DNA from: Typha latifolia
Taxonomy: Eukaryota; Streptophyta; Magnoliopsida; Poales; Typhaceae
Reading direction: 5' to 3'
Assembly: GCA_019914945.1 (NCBI GenBank)
Contig: CM034103.1
Location: 15,838,785-15,902,784 of the forward strand
DNA length: 64,000 nucleotides
Below the pieces are notes generated by a model. It did not search any database. It worked only from the letters and a program-made list of their open reading frames with translations, and was not told where the DNA came from. Each line of letters begins with the position of its first letter. Position 1 is the first letter of the stretch. The position numbers and the translations under genes were made by a program. Positions 37,213-50,678 of this stretch are shown piece by piece.

Positions 37213-37308
37213 GAACGACGTGCCGAAGTGAAAGCTCCAGGGATTATTGAACGTAAATCAATGCACGAACCCATGCAAACAGGGTTAAAAGCAGTGGATA
37301 GCTTAGTG
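37213..37308 (+). pseudogene. atp1: Mitochondrial atp1-like fragment (NUMT)
   Basis: Thirty-two uninterrupted codons match the nucleotide-binding region of the mitochondrial ATP synthase alpha subunit: [16 protein letters not shown], then [16 protein letters not shown]. The plastid atpA counterpart reads differently (PAPGIISRRSVYEP, from memory), so the source is mitochondrial-type. Homology stops abruptly on both sides within AT-rich DNA, so this is a fragment, not a gene. Confidence 0.8.
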
Positions 37309-37926
37309 CAAAAAATAAATGCACAATTTCAAAAGCCCAATCTTACTTAGAACGAAAACCTAAGAACTTTTTAGTGCAAATATCCCCTTTTTCTAAGACA
37401 ATTATGATCATCTTACCTTGTGACAATCCAGCACAAAGCCGGCGATACTGCATATCCTTTATGCACCGCCCAACACAATCCAATGGAATTACTAAATCCC
37501 ACAGCCACAAGTTTTGAACCGTTATATTAATAGAGCAAGTGTCATTACCACAATTGCTATTACTAAATTCCAAGGAAGATATATCAAGCATGTAATAACA
37601 ACTTCTAAGTAAATGATTGAATTCTGATTATTGATCTCAAAATAAGTACAGTAGCTTCGGTTCATTTTAGTTTTTTTTTTTTCCAAACCCTAAATTTCCA
37701 GTCGATGTTGAAACAACAAACTATTTCAAGAATCAAAGATTTGAACTCTGCGAAGAATAATGGCTAACCTGCAAGATCTATTGTTGACAGGACCTCAATT
37801 TTCAACCCCCGTTCTATTATCATGGGCAAAGCAATAAGCCGAGACTGCTGCAGCCTAACTCTTCGACGGGACAGCACTTTCAGGGAGGTGGGTAGATACA
37901 GTAGGGATGGCATTTCCGCGAATATC

Positions 37927-40900
37927 TTACGGGTGCCAATGCCCCAGCATGAACTGCTGCATCACAACTGCCAAAATGCTGCCGATGGAGATGTTGATCA
38001 CATTGACGACATCATTGTTCAGCTATACAAGAGCAGAATTGACGGCTGATGTTAGATTTACTCATGGAACACCCCAAACAAGGTAACATATTGTATGCTC
38101 TACAATAAACCAATGATGAATGTTACATCTGTATGGAAAAAACTTTTTCCTACGGTTAGCAATTTAATAAAGTGGAAACATAAATTGAAGAATTTCCTAG
38201 CACAGAATATACAATCATCTCTGGAGATGGTGTAGTCAAGGGAAACACACAATAAAAGGTCAGCTAAAATAAAGAGTTGGCGTCATCCCCAATCAAAACT
38301 CACCCATTGGAAACCTTCCTTGTCTTGCAATGCGGCACCAATGAGGCTCTCACCAAAATTTGCAATCTGGGAAGCAACAACACATATAGCAACTTGTGGT
38401 ATATCTACCTATATCACAAGTATGTAAAACCGAGTTAGGTTCCTATTAATGAAGACACTGAAACCATATCAGTTCACTATTGACACTTCGAAGCATTTGA
38501 AAATCATAAACAAGATAAATATAAAAGATCCATTTAGAACAATATATACACATGGCTTGGGAAATCAGATCTAGCAGCTTCCTAGTTAAATTGTTCAAAA
38601 AGGAAAAGGATAACCTTTTCTTAAACAAAAACAGAAGATCTAGATCGTCTAGTAGCTAGACTTCTTTCCTATGATTTGGTGAACAGCTGCTACCTGCTAC
38701 CACCTCTGTGCCACGTGAATAATGCTGGAAGGTCTTACACAATCTTTTTGGCGTAGCATGATATACAACATACCAAGGTAAAAATCATAATACAATAGGA
38801 AAAGGATAATATGAATATAAATGTTTAAACTCTAAAGAAATATATTATCTACAAAAAAAAAATTATGAACCCCCTATGTTGCCTCCAGTAAGGATGCTTG
38901 CAGGCTTGACCTTGAGATGCTCCATATTGAACATATCTTATGCCAGGGATGCCAATGTGGAAGATATAATAAATTCAACAAAAGAGTTTACCACCTCTGA
39001 GAAAATTTTACCTCTCCCAGAAAATAACCAACACTACCAAGAAAAATTGAAGCCAAGAGTCCAGCAACAGTCCCCTCAACACTAACTGCCCCTTCTGTAC
39101 CTCTTGGGACTATCTTAAATGTTGTCACTAGGTACCTGTTCTAAAAACACCAAATTGAAACTCTCAGAAGTTTGAATGTACGAAAAATTATAATTTATTC
39201 AACGAGCTAAGAAAAAATAGATGACATGAATATGCAGCAAAAGGATGTATAATTGCATATAACAACTAGTAAGATGCATATTCTGCTTTAATCAAAGATG
39301 TTCTTCTCAGATGCATGCATTACATGAAAAAAGCAGCCTTTCAATTTGGTTCCAGAAAAAAAACATATAAATCCTTATTGGCTACTTCATGCAAGAAGTG
39401 CATCGGCAGTTCCAAACGTGAACAGATAACATACCGACGAAGCAATAACACATGGAATACTCAAATGGACGTAAACAAGATAATCTAAGTTGTTTCAGTT
39501 GAAAGGATATGATAGAAGTCAGCATTGCCTGCCAATAGGGAGATCTTGCAGGAAAGAAACCCAGCATAACAGTAAGTTTCACTTGATGTTCCTAGAAAGT
39601 CTAGAAGAACTCAGAAAGTCAATAAGGACAGGTCCAGCAGATAGAGAACATACAATGGGAGCCTAGTGCAGTGGGGACACCAATTTTATAGTGGATAAAT
39701 AGAGAACTAAGTTAATGTCAGAAATACTTAAATAATTTAATATAGAGGGTATGGGCTATAATTTGAGATTTCAGATACAGATATAGAGAACTTTTGTCTG
39801 GTTTTCTAGATAATCTGAACAAGATAAAGAGAATGAAATTTAACAGGGTCATTTGATTAATTCGTCGTCACCGCATTTAGTTACTACAGTAAAAGAATAA
39901 ACAGAAATATACTATCAAGAAAGGATAAGCATTGTTATTGAAAATGAATGATTTTAAGTTTGCCACAAGATACAACAAGCAGACATAACTGAAATTGAAC
40001 TCTTTTTATATTCATCCCCTTTAGAAGAAATTTACACTTATTAAACCATGACATATTTAAGGGCTTTAAGAAAATAAGATGAGGCTTACGCTGTCCTCCC
40101 ATATGCCTTGCCTATTTCACTGGAAACTGTGTCACTCAACTTAGTACAGAAATTAGCAACAAACCCAAGTTGCCAAAGTGCTGCAAATGAAGCTCCACCA
40201 ATGCCATATATGGATAACAAAGCACAAACACAACCGGCAGCACTGGAACCAATAACACTGCCTGGCCCTCTTCTTCCTTGCCTTTTCTCAGCCACTCCTA
40301 AAGCTTCTTTCTGTGTTATCTTCAACTTTGTGGCTGCTGTTCCCTGCATTATTTGTACATATTAGGAGCATGGAAGAATAAACTTCTTGAAAATATAAAA
40401 TTAAGATATTTAGCTTCTCATTAGAGTGAATAAGTTTAAAGATAGTGGAGTTGTGGAGAATACGATCGATAAACAAAGAGTAACAGTAATAGGTTAGTAC
40501 AAAGACCATAGCAGATCAAACCAGCCAACAATGAAGCAACCCCTTCCCCCATCCATAATTTATATCTAACTTCAAATGTTGTCTGTGGGAAAGTTGACTT
40601 CCTTGCTCCTAAAGCATCATCAGTTTATATTCTAAAACAATAATTTTCTCAACAGAGATTCAGAACCAGACTTTACAGCTTTTAAGTTGCAGATAATCTA
40701 GAGCTTCAAATCCTAGACCAATATACTTTCCCTGAAGTTAGTCGAGTTGAATAGGGTCCGACTAGAGTTCATGTCTAAGAATTAGACCTAGTGACCCAAT
40801 TGCACTAGCGATCGAGTAGTCAATCTTATTTTTTCTTTTCATGTTTCCAAATAATACACGTTGGATCTATGGTCATCGAAGTAGATTTGAGTTCAAAGTA

Positions 40901-41581
40901 GGTAATTGTCCAATGCCTATTCAAATGTCCTAAAGTAGCCACTCCAATGGTTCCTCAAATAGTATAAAAGTTCACTACTTGAATAATTAGCTAAAACTAC
41001 CGCTGGGATTCATCCATATTTCTGAGAGTATTCAGCAAAAGATTGTAGAGCCACCACGCGCATTAATCAAGTATATATTTTATATTATATCTACATTCGG
41101 CTTTATCTGTGATCAACAGTTGAACATATCAGAATCACGGTAAGACAAGAACGGCCAAAATAGAAACTCCACTTACTACAACGAAGTAGGTGGCGACGAG
41201 AAGAAACCCGGCCGATCCGAAAGCCCGCCACGTCAATGTCCCGAGTAGAAACGCCGCTCCGATCCCAGAAGCCGATAGCCCAGAGACCAGGACCGGCGAT
41301 CCCAATAGGAAGATGACGAGATTGCTCCCAATGGCCGACTTCCATGTGAGAGGAGAAGCCAGGAAGAGATCGAAGAGCGACTCCTGGAGCACTGACAGAT
41401 CCGGAAGAGAGAGGGAACTGGGAGGTGGGAGCCTCCTGGAAACCCTAGGCCTCGAAGTGGGAGCTACTAGGGTTTTGGTAATGGGGATTGAGGGGAAAGA
41501 ATTGGGAGACGAGAACGAACGAAGACGAGGAGGAGGAGAGGAAAAGGAATTGGGGAGCGGAAGCAGGAGAGAGAAGGCCAT
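37927..41581 (-). CDS. VTE6: Phytyl-phosphate kinase VTE6, chloroplastic (DUF92/TMEM19 family)
   Basis: Converts phytyl-phosphate to phytyl-diphosphate, the second step of phytol salvage from chlorophyll, feeding tocopherol and phylloquinone synthesis at the plastid envelope. Five exons (minus): 41581-41177, 40343-40090, 39135-39012, 38408-38304, 38022-37927; phases chain to 327 residues. Residues 1 to about 65 are Ser/Pro/Arg-rich like a transit peptide. Several hydrophobic helices follow. Conserved family stretches: TAATKLKITQKEALGVAEKR, GRRGPGSVIGSSAAGC, FCTKLSDTVSSEIGKAYG, FKIVPRGTEGAVSVEGT, ASQIANFGESLIGAALQDKE and LNNDVVNVINISIGS. These match Arabidopsis At1g78620 as I recall it. The start is the ATG before the transit peptide. 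Head-to-head with the HVA22 gene 795 bases away. Confidence 0.95.
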
Positions 41582-42376
41582 TTTCGAGCATCCGAGGCTT
41601 GAATGGGGAGCCAAGGTGGCCGTGGGCTTTTAATTTGGTTACATTTTAGATTTCAGTGGCGGGCCCGCGTACTCTGTCGGATCTGCGGAAACCGATGCCG
41701 AATCCTCAATTGCTTATTCTAAAAGAGATGCCGACTTCAGTCTTATAACGGCGACCAGTAGGATTATTTCACCTGTGTTTTTAAGTTCAAATCTTATCAA
41801 CGTCTCGGATTGTGGATCTTAATGTGTCCAATAAGCTCAAGAAGCTGCTTGTCTTTGTGGATAGCAGGGTGGGTGGTTGCGTAGATGGTTGGAGGAAGGA
41901 GAAAACAACACGAGTTGGGCCATGCCTTTGGAGACTCGTATCCAAGCCATGGCCAGCCCAAGTTAGAGGAAGCCAAGCCCAGGAATAAAAAGCTAAGCCA
42001 ACAAACAGAAACCCGGATGATATGTTATGTGAGAGTTCCATTCTTTACTTCCGAAGGGGAACGTAGGTGACCTTACTGCCTGCCTGCCTGCCGCCATCTT
42101 TGTAATCCCAAGCAAAAAAGGAATAGTTAGCTACGTAAATACGTAATGCTTGCCTCCTTTCCAAACTACATTATTCCTCATTTCCTTGGCCGAGGAGTAA
42201 AGAAGACTTTCTAAGGTATCAACGAGAATGCTTTTCTTGTTTGGTTCCCCAGCACAAACGACCCCCCCTTTAAAAGTGACGAGGTGCGCCAAGGCATCTC
42301 CATCTCATCTTGCTGCTGTTCTTGTTTCCAACAACTAAGTCAAGCATTCAATCAGAGGAGCAACTGATCAAACGTT
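41582..42376. promoter_or_regulatory. Divergent promoter between VTE6 and HVA22-like gene
   Basis: 795 bases between start codons. It holds GGGCCC (41661 region), TTGGGCCAT (41918 region) and, toward HVA22, TTTAAAA near 42268 as a possible TATA element. The HVA22 leader is CT-rich. No gene inside. Confidence 0.45.
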
Positions 42377-43274
42377 ATGGGTGTTCTAGGAGCCTTAGCC
42401 AGGCATCTGGATACACTGGTTGGGTAAGAACTCAGATCTGGTTCACAAAGTAGTAGACGATGTGATTTTGTCAGCTTCTACACCTAATTTATGCATCAAA
42501 TGTTGTATGATCATCAGTGCTAATGCTTACCGTTCATTTCAATTTCAGCCCTGGGTTGATTCTACTTTATCCTCTGTAAGTACCACTTGCCTTTTGATAT
42601 TTCTCAGAAATGCTTGTGGTCATAATACTGACATAGAATTCTCGATGGCAAGATATGCGTCGATGCGTGCAATAGAGAGCCCTACACCCCTGGATGATCA
42701 GCAATGGCTTACGTATTGGATGTTATACTCCTTTATCACTCTTTTCGAGCTCTCTTGCTGGAAAGTCCTGCAATGGTGAGATTCAATCGAGACCATCTTT
42801 TATACAAACAACATAGATAATCTAATAAGTTAGATCAGCTTGAGATCACAAGAAGAAATTATATCATCTACTACTTTGGCTGCAATACAACAGGTTTCCT
42901 CTTTGGCCCTACATGAAGCTTGTCTTCTGCTGCTGGTTGGTGTTGCCTATGTTTAATGGAGCTGCCTATATCCATGAACACATTGTGAGGAAGTATGTCA
43001 AGATTGGAAATTATGTAAGATCAAGTTACTCAGAGAAGCAAAAGAAGGTGCTGCAGATGATGAGCCTTGATGCAAGGAAGTCGGTGGAACGATTCATCGA
43101 GACATATGGACCAGATGCTTTTGAAAGAGTTGTCGAAGCGGTAAGAGGATAATATTCTACTTTTGTTTCAACAAAGCATACTTTTATCTTGGTAATATAG
43201 GTGGAATCTGATTTGAAAATTGACTGGTACAGGCTGAAAGGGAAGCAAAGAAGCGCGCGACTTTGACTATGTAA
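42377..43274 (+). CDS. HVA22-like protein (TB2/DP1/REEP family)
   Basis: Small ER-membrane protein of the Yop1/REEP family, which curves ER tubules; HVA22 members are often induced by ABA and stress. Five exons: 42377-42423, 42549-42575, 42653-42775, 42894-43140, 43233-43274; 161 residues. The second exon is only 27 bases but needed: it gives GPGLILLYPLYAS, the family's first hairpin. Conserved motifs: DDQQWLTYWMLYSFITLFEL, WFPLWPYMKLVFCCWLVLP, FNGAAYIHEH. The C-terminal tail is basic with YGPDAFERVVEAAERE, then KKRATLTM. It resembles the HVA22a group through the GPDAFE tail. The exon 3 acceptor is AAG rather than CAG/TAG. The start is the first ATG after the leader. Confidence 0.93.
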
Positions 43275-44160
43275 TCAGAAAGAACTTGCTCCGGTTGAAA
43301 GAAAAGGCCTTTGGCAACACAAAGGATAAAATACAATGTATTATGAAAGTATTGTACTATACAGAGTTTCTTGAATATAAAAACATCTAATTAAATTGTG
43401 TGGTTACTATGAGGATTTATTCACAGCTCTGAGCTTGTAAGTGTGCTCTGCATGCATTAAGGAAAATAACAAATAATCGTGTAAGTCTTCCCAAAATGCT
43501 GAAATATATGAAAGATTTGAATCTAACCAGATCTACATTCAAAAAGTACTCTTGGATGGCCTTACTAACTTTCAAGTTGACTAGAGAACGTGGGAAGGTA
43601 ATCTGATCAAAACCAAATTCTTTCTTCTCAAATAGAGGGAAAGCCAAATAGATACTAGGACAATCATAAACCCTGATAAGAAAAGTAAAGATGAGATACA
43701 TTATAACATGCATTCAAATATTTACTGATAATTTCAGATGTATAGAAAACTCAAAAATAGTACACAAATATCAGAGTAATCTGAATTTTAGCAGGCTTTG
43801 GAGTTTGGACTAATAAAGACAATAAATATACTGATGAATGATTTCTCCCTCTTCTGTCCAAAGAAAAGAAAACCCTTAAACTAATAAACCCATGCAATAA
43901 TAATTTAGATTATTAATCCCCCTATCCATAACAAATAATGGATATAACATGTACCAAAAGATAGGAGACTACCACATCTAATCCATCCATGTAAGTCCAT
44001 ACTCAACCGGCCAAATGCAATAAAACAGTTGCATCAGGGACAAATCTAACTAGATCAAATTGCATACCAACTCAATCCGACATATAAGAAATTGAGCAAT
44101 TTAAAAAGGGAATTTTAAAAGTACCATCTTTCACAGAAACTGATCCAAAAATATCTCTTT
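43275..44160. other. Spacer between convergent HVA22-like gene and unknown gene
   Basis: Holds the 3' untranslated regions of both genes and AT-rich DNA. No further gene or repeat recognised. Confidence 0.65.
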
Positions 44161-44862
44161 TCATAGCTCTCCATCTGCAAAACCGGAAGCGGAGTGGGAA
44201 AAGAGAAGATCTTTGGCTATCCGAAGCAGCCCTTCCAAATCTCTCGCCCCTACTTCCAAACAATCCTTCAGCAGCTCGCCTTCTTCCACCTCCCTTTGCA
44301 AAAGCAACAGTGCCTCCCTCAACGGGCCCTAGACCATAAGCAAACCTAAGAATCAACGCGATTTCCAATGCTGAGAGTTAAATCTAGGGCTAGCTCCAAA
44401 GTCTACACTTACGGATCGAGAGAAGGTGCGGAGGAGGCCTCTGAGTAGGGAGTCGGAGATGGCAAGAAGACTGGAGTAGTTTCTTCGCACCCAATCCGCC
44501 ATCTCTGCGCCTGATTTGATGCGGGACGCCTCGGAAAGCGCAGCGAGGAGGCGGGAGACGGCCGCGCGAGGAAAGTCGACACCGGCTCCGTTGCCTCTGA
44601 GGGAGTAGTTAAAGAGGAAGTCCCAGGTGAGGGACCAGAATCCGCCGTCGAGGATGCGGAGGTAGTCTGCAATCTTAGCGACGCGGGCCGCGCCATCGAG
44701 GTCGCCGCGAGCGGCGCGGGAGTTGGCGATCCTCGATAAGAGCGAGTGGGAGAGGGAGAGGAGAGTCCTCCATTTCCCTAAGCGGATGCCACTCGTAAGC
44801 GGCGCCGAAGAGAGGAGGAAGAAGAGGAGGAAGAGAGGAAGGAGACGGCGTCGAGTTGGCAT
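44161..44862 (-). CDS. Plant-specific secreted/membrane protein of unknown function, 205 residues
   Basis: Two exons (minus): 44862-44413 and 44328-44161, joined in phase 0 across an 84-base intron. Residues 1-26 form a basic head and strong hydrophobic stretch (LLPLFLLFFLLSSAPLTSG), a signal peptide or anchor. The rest is mainly predicted helix with WRTLLSLSHSLLSRIANSRA, FWSLTWDFLFNYSLRG, WVRRNYSSLLAISDSLLRGL and a C-terminal part starting GPLREALLLLQREVEEGELL. I recall uncharacterised proteins with this plan in many flowering plants but no named function. Exon 1 is GC-rich. The longer open frame upstream begins with TTG, so the ATG at 44862 was chosen. It is divergent from TPS1, 6.4 kb away. 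Confidence 0.82.
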
Positions 44863-45129
<267 letters not shown>

Positions 45130-45949
45130 AGTATGAATCCATTTTGCTATCTTTCCGTCTGGTCAAAATTATCATTCATTACTCCTAACACTCGTAGTTG
45201 ACTAATGTATCATTATTAGTTTTTTTGTCCAAAGATTACAGTGAAAGACACTTTTCTTTATTCTTTGACCGTTTCTTTATAGAATCTTTGCAATCTCCCA
45301 ACTTTAAAGATGCGCGAAGAACTTGGAATGGAAAGCATACCAAACTGAAACTCTTTCTTCTTCTTCTTTTTCTTTTTCTGAAACTGACACTCTTTCTTTG
45401 CGACTCGGTATTACATTGCACCTCTAAGAAAAATATATATATAGACTTTATATTAAAAAAAAAAATTAAGTTATAGTACGTTTAAAATGTGAGATTAAGT
45501 GATAGTACAGGGAATGATACTTTGTTTCTTTTGACACTAAAAAACTAAAACAAACAAGGGAGTCAGCACTGTAAAGATCAGTACACTAGATGTAACAGAT
45601 GAAAATAAGTTTGGAGAGACACTTACTTCCTCCCTTCCACTTTATTACCATCCATGGCCCATGGGATTCTCTGCTCTCCTCTTTTTTTTTTATGTTTTTG
45701 CTTTTTAGTAGGGGCAAAGGATTCTTCCTTCTTTCTTTTTTTTTTTATTTTTCGTATCCTGAGGAACAAGTTGCATGGGGTTTGGGTGGACAGTGGGGCA
45801 TAGATAAATATTCGTGATCTAATCGATCCACTGGCTGGCCTCGATCGTCGATAAATCCCCTCCCTAAGTGCATGCAGATTCGTGATCTTTCTCGTCCCAC
45901 TCCCTTCCACTTGTCAGAAGCCCCTCACCATTCCCCCTCCCGTCCCCGG

Positions 45950-45985
45950 CCCCCCCTCTCTCTTTCTCTCCCCCTCTCCCCCTCT

Positions 45986-46042
<57 letters not shown>

Positions 46043-46060
46043 TCCCTCCCGTATCATGCA
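45950..46060. repeat. CT-rich tract with (CT)n core
   Basis: Polypyrimidine block with a pure CT core at 45992-46038. It has a mirrored GA counterpart at 46239-46262, so a transcript could fold the two together. Confidence 0.95.
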
Positions 46061-46238
46061 AAAAGAGATAATAAGATCTCTGCCAAGATTTACGCATGCA
46101 GTGGGGAAAGGAGGGATGCGTTGTCGCCAGGAAGAGGCTGCCGGAGGAGTTTTCCTGCCTCCACGTGTCGCTCAACCCCCCTGCTGTTTGTCTTAAAGAT
46201 TTGACATTTGAGATATATATTTATATATATAATATATG

Positions 46239-46262
46239 GAGAGAGAGAGAGAGAGAGAGAGA
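46239..46262. repeat. (GA)n microsatellite
   Basis: About 12 GA units directly after an AT-rich run (TATATATAATATATG). Confidence 0.93.
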
Positions 46263-49200
46263 AAGAGTAAAAGATAGTACGTACGTACGGACGCCATGGT
46301 TGAGGCTTTAATTTTTACGTTAACCACCTCTAACCTAAGAGTGCTTGAGTCATGAAGATAACCTAGAGTGGATTCATTAGTTATTTACTGTAACGTTGGC
46401 ATGCATCTGATATCATTTTAGAACAAAGATATATACTGCCATGGAGGTGACTCAGGTAGGCCTACCGAGAACAAAAGGTTATGGCCAATTTGAAGATATC
46501 GAGAGATCTCCCAACCAGAATAGAATTCATTGGAACCCTATTTAATTAGAGGAAAAGAGAAAAAGGAAACAACAAAAGTGACTCAATAATGGAGACTTCG
46601 GGCTTCGAGTTTTGTTTCTAGTTAGTCAGGCTAGCTCTGCATATGTTTTTTTATTTATTTTGAAATATAATTTTTTATTTCAGAACAAATCAAACTATTA
46701 TAATTTTAAAATATCAATATTATTCATCAAATGTATATTCTATATTACACTATAAACTATTACTAATTCATTATTAATATATATATCCCATCAATCTACT
46801 TATATCAAATTAAACAGTATTAATTTTAATTTTATAATAAAAATAAGAAAAACAATTATATTTATTTTATTTAATATTACATCAAAAATAATCTTAAATC
46901 TGCCGTGCACAATGGAGTAGCTATTTTTTTCTTTTGATTTCTACATTTCAAATTTAATTTCATAGTCATAAATCTAGAAAGAGATTGGATAATAACATAT
47001 GTTGCATTGTTAGCCAAGCTTGTCACATCACATAGCCATGCAAAATATATAGTTAGTTACTTCAAGGCCTCCTAATACTAAGATAATATTAAGTAGAGTG
47101 TCCATATATTTTTATTATTTACATAGATGGATTAATCTTCTAATTGCAATTTACTTTTCTCTTTAATCTAGCGTTATCTGTAAAAGTTTGGTCTAATCTT
47201 TGATTACAGTGATCATTAGCTTAAAGCTCCACTCCAGATAAGTACGCGTCCTGCCTAAAGTTCATTCTTAATAGTTAATGAGCATCATTAGCATGATGAC
47301 ATAAGTATAAAGGTGTGAAATATGATTAGTATACTCTATATCCTAAGCAAAATTAATAGTTAACGAGCTTAATTAGACTCCTATTGCTAAACGCCCCTAC
47401 TATGAATTGCAATCATATATACCTACCAGACAAAAGCACCATGCTGGGGCATCTTAAAATATAATTAATCACTTAGAGCATCATAAAGTAGTCATAGATT
47501 TTAACAAAAGAAGTTTAAAGATCCTTCCTAAGGTCACAGAGACGAGGCCTTTTGCAAAGCTATGAAATGGAGGAAAGATACCCTGATCCAATATCTTCTT
47601 TAAATCGCATTCGTGTAATTAAAGTGTTGGGAGGCATCGAATCCTTTTGGAAAGGAGACAACAACTATGGCTAGCTTTTGCACCCATTTATTAGTTAAGC
47701 ATGCAATTAGTCTCACTAAACTACTACTATAACTTTTGTCGTCGAAAACGTAACGACTAAGAAAACACTAAAAAATTTAAGCTTTTGAATCAACTATTAT
47801 AGCTTATTCGATATGACTGTTAGAGTGGTATTAAATAATCCATCTTTTTTCCATCAAATATCTTGCCCCAGTAAAAAATGAATAGGATGTAAAAGTGAAG
47901 GTTAGACCTACTCCATCTACAGAATATTACACTCAATCTTTCTATTAGAATCAGTGTCCTCATCAACTAGTCTATTTCTTATGCTCCATCGGATTATATA
48001 TAGATATATATATCTTTGTCTCTAAAAGATAGGAGAGAGATAAGAAGCACAACCTATGGCGAATATCCCCTCCTTATCTTTGAAATGCATGGTAAAATGC
48101 ATGCCAACCTTATCTTTGTTGGGCAGAAAGCTACAATTTGCTAAGTTTATGGACGACATTTGTTTCTTTCAGTATGCTTCTTATTCCAAGCCAACATGAA
48201 ATTATCTTGCAGCCAAGATTCTAGAATCTTGGCGGCTGGATGTTCCTTTTGTATTTGCATTTTGTTTTAATTTAAAAAAGTCAACTAAATTGGTCGTGCC
48301 AACAGCTCAAGATGAAGATAGTGAGGCTCAAATTGATTTGCAAAATAGAAGCCTAGACCATTAGTTGTTTCAATTTGATGGTATTAAATCTCTATGGGCC
48401 TTTCTTAAGTGGTTTGAATTTTTTGTGGGGGAAAATACACTCAAAAACTTTATGGCATGGAGATTAGATTTTGAGTTCTATATCCTACTTGGGCTCAACA
48501 CATCATCCTCAAACAAGTATTCTATAATACTCAAATTACAATTATTTCTAGGAGTGGAAGCTAGTAGGTCTTCATATATAAAGTTCAATATCTTATTAGA
48601 TAAAATTAATTCACCACATTACTAATCCACCTTCTTAGAATATAACTTACTTTACCTTTTTCTTATACTTTTGCCAAACTTTTGGAGGATTAAAAATTGA
48701 TTAATTAATGAGAATAACAATTAATAAAACCTACTAGTAGGATGCTAGAGGTGAAAAAAAAATAAAAAATTATGAACTAGATTCTCCTCATATAAATTAG
48801 TCATTTATTGGTAGTGGGCACCATAAAAAGGGAAGGTTGAATAGTTGCCAGATAGGAGGAGCATTTGTTTATTTATTTATATCCCTAGCTAGACGTGCTA
48901 GGAAAATAAAAGCTCTAGTGTGGTGGTCCTTCCAAAGGATCAAAACTTATTCCAAGCACAAATGCTTGTATTTTTTTTTAAAACACCTTGAATTATATGG
49001 TTATAGCTTCAAGTTTGATTTGGTTCTACCTCTGACTAATTAACTTAGAGTTAATCATAATTTTTTTATCTTTTATTTTCCATCTTGGAGCTAATTAAAA
49101 TTTAAGAAACTAAGAAATTGATATTTATAGAACAAACATAGATAAAATGCCTGTTGTAGTATTTTCTATCTCTTTAGACTCTCCGCTAAATTACACTATT

Positions 49201-50600
49201 ATTATTATTTTGGAAATAAAAATTAAAAAAATTAATAGCATTCACATATTGTCATATAGATTTTTTTTTTTTAAAATTTTAACAGTTATCATATTGATGA
49301 GCCAAACAAGCTATATATATAAAATGGCATTTCTACTCTTTAGTAACTTTTCTATAGTTAAAGTAAGAATAAATAAAAAAAATAGATATATTTTAAAGAA
49401 AAATGAAGAGTATCTTAGATTATCTCAGGATATTTTTAAAGATAATCTCAACACTTGATTTTATCAGCAAATATATGCGGAAGGTATGCATCACATGAAA
49501 GAAAAAAAAATTATATATATTGAAAAGCTATTACTCTCTCAATTAGTCTAAAATTTCCTCTAGGCTACACTAATATTCTTACAATTACAATTTAATTACA
49601 CGTGCGCATACATTGTGGCTATGGACCTACCAACACTTGTGATTAATTCTACATGCCAAAGCTTAGAAAAGAAAAAGAAGAGAAAAAAAAAATTAATAGT
49701 TGATAGTCAAATAAAAAGGAGCCAAGGATTTGTTAGTAGTTGTTGTTGTTGTTGTTGTGCATCTCGCCACCTTTTGATGAGTGTGAGGTCGAAAGAAAGA
49801 ATGCGACCCCGTGTCAAGATATTTGGCGCCTAACACCCTACCCGTTTCTCACAAGGATCTCATAGGCGCCCCCAGTTGCACCCACTACCTTCAAATCCCC
49901 CCTTTTCTTAGTTCTATAGCTTTACAATCTGTGATCTAATTTAACATGAAAACTGTTCTAAGTTTTTTTTTTATCGTATGCGGTTAGGTCTAAGATATAC
50001 TGTATCCTATTTAAATTATTAGGGAGTTATAATCAAGTGAATTTAAGTTAGAAGAGTTAAAATGTACCAAAATTTTTTTATAAAAAATTCGAATTAGATT
50101 TAGGAAGATTCAGTATTTTTATAAAATATCTGCACGAGAAAAAGCTCCAACGTCACCACCAGAGCTTCTGGATATTCACGAAGATCCCCTGACACGCCCA
50201 GCTCGCCAAACCGAGAGTAGTGGGTCGGTGGGGTCGCCCTTTCACAGTTTCACACCCTCTCCTTCTTCTTCTTCTTCTTTTTATTTTTTATTTTTTTTTT
50301 TTTTATTTTTTATTTCTCCTCTTCGGAATTCTATTCGCATCCTTCGTTCATGCCTTTGAATGGTGCTTTTTTGCTTGGATTCCATTTTTGGTGAGTTTGG
50401 AGTACAGCTAATTTTACATTTACCATCGAAATTCCATTTTATTTCTCTTTTTTTTTTCTTTTTTTCTCTCCCCCTCTTCCCTCTTCCCTCGAAGGAAGCC
50501 CTTTATTCCCTTCCCCCACTCGCTGCACTTGCCTTATCCGAGCTCTAGACGGAATAAAGCAGGAGGAGTTATCCCTACTCCCTGCCTCTCTATTTTAAGC
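46263..50600. other. Gene-poor AT-rich spacer upstream of TPS1
   Basis: No open frame here shows a domain or splice structure I recognise. Minor simple repeats: (GTT)n at about 49739-49757, poly-T/CT blocks at 50263-50310 and 50450-50470. Part is probably old transposon remnants, but I found no clear ends or target duplications. The last few hundred bases should hold the TPS1 promoter. Confidence 0.55.
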
Positions 50601-50647
50601 CCAGCGAATAGATAGAGAGACAAGAGACGAAGAAGAAGAAGAAGAAG

Positions 50648-50678
<31 letters not shown>

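Noticed and set aside
37343..37591. 82-codon minus-strand frame near VTE6
   Set aside because: No start context or family likeness; VTE6 already ends with a proper stop at 37927, upstream on that strand.
45872..46204. Ser/Leu- and Arg/Glu-repeat open frames
   Set aside because: Direct translation of the CT/GA microsatellite.
47700..47780. CACTA-like transposon end near ACTACTACTATAACTTTTG
   Set aside because: Only a vague likeness to CACTA ends; no partner end or target duplication found.
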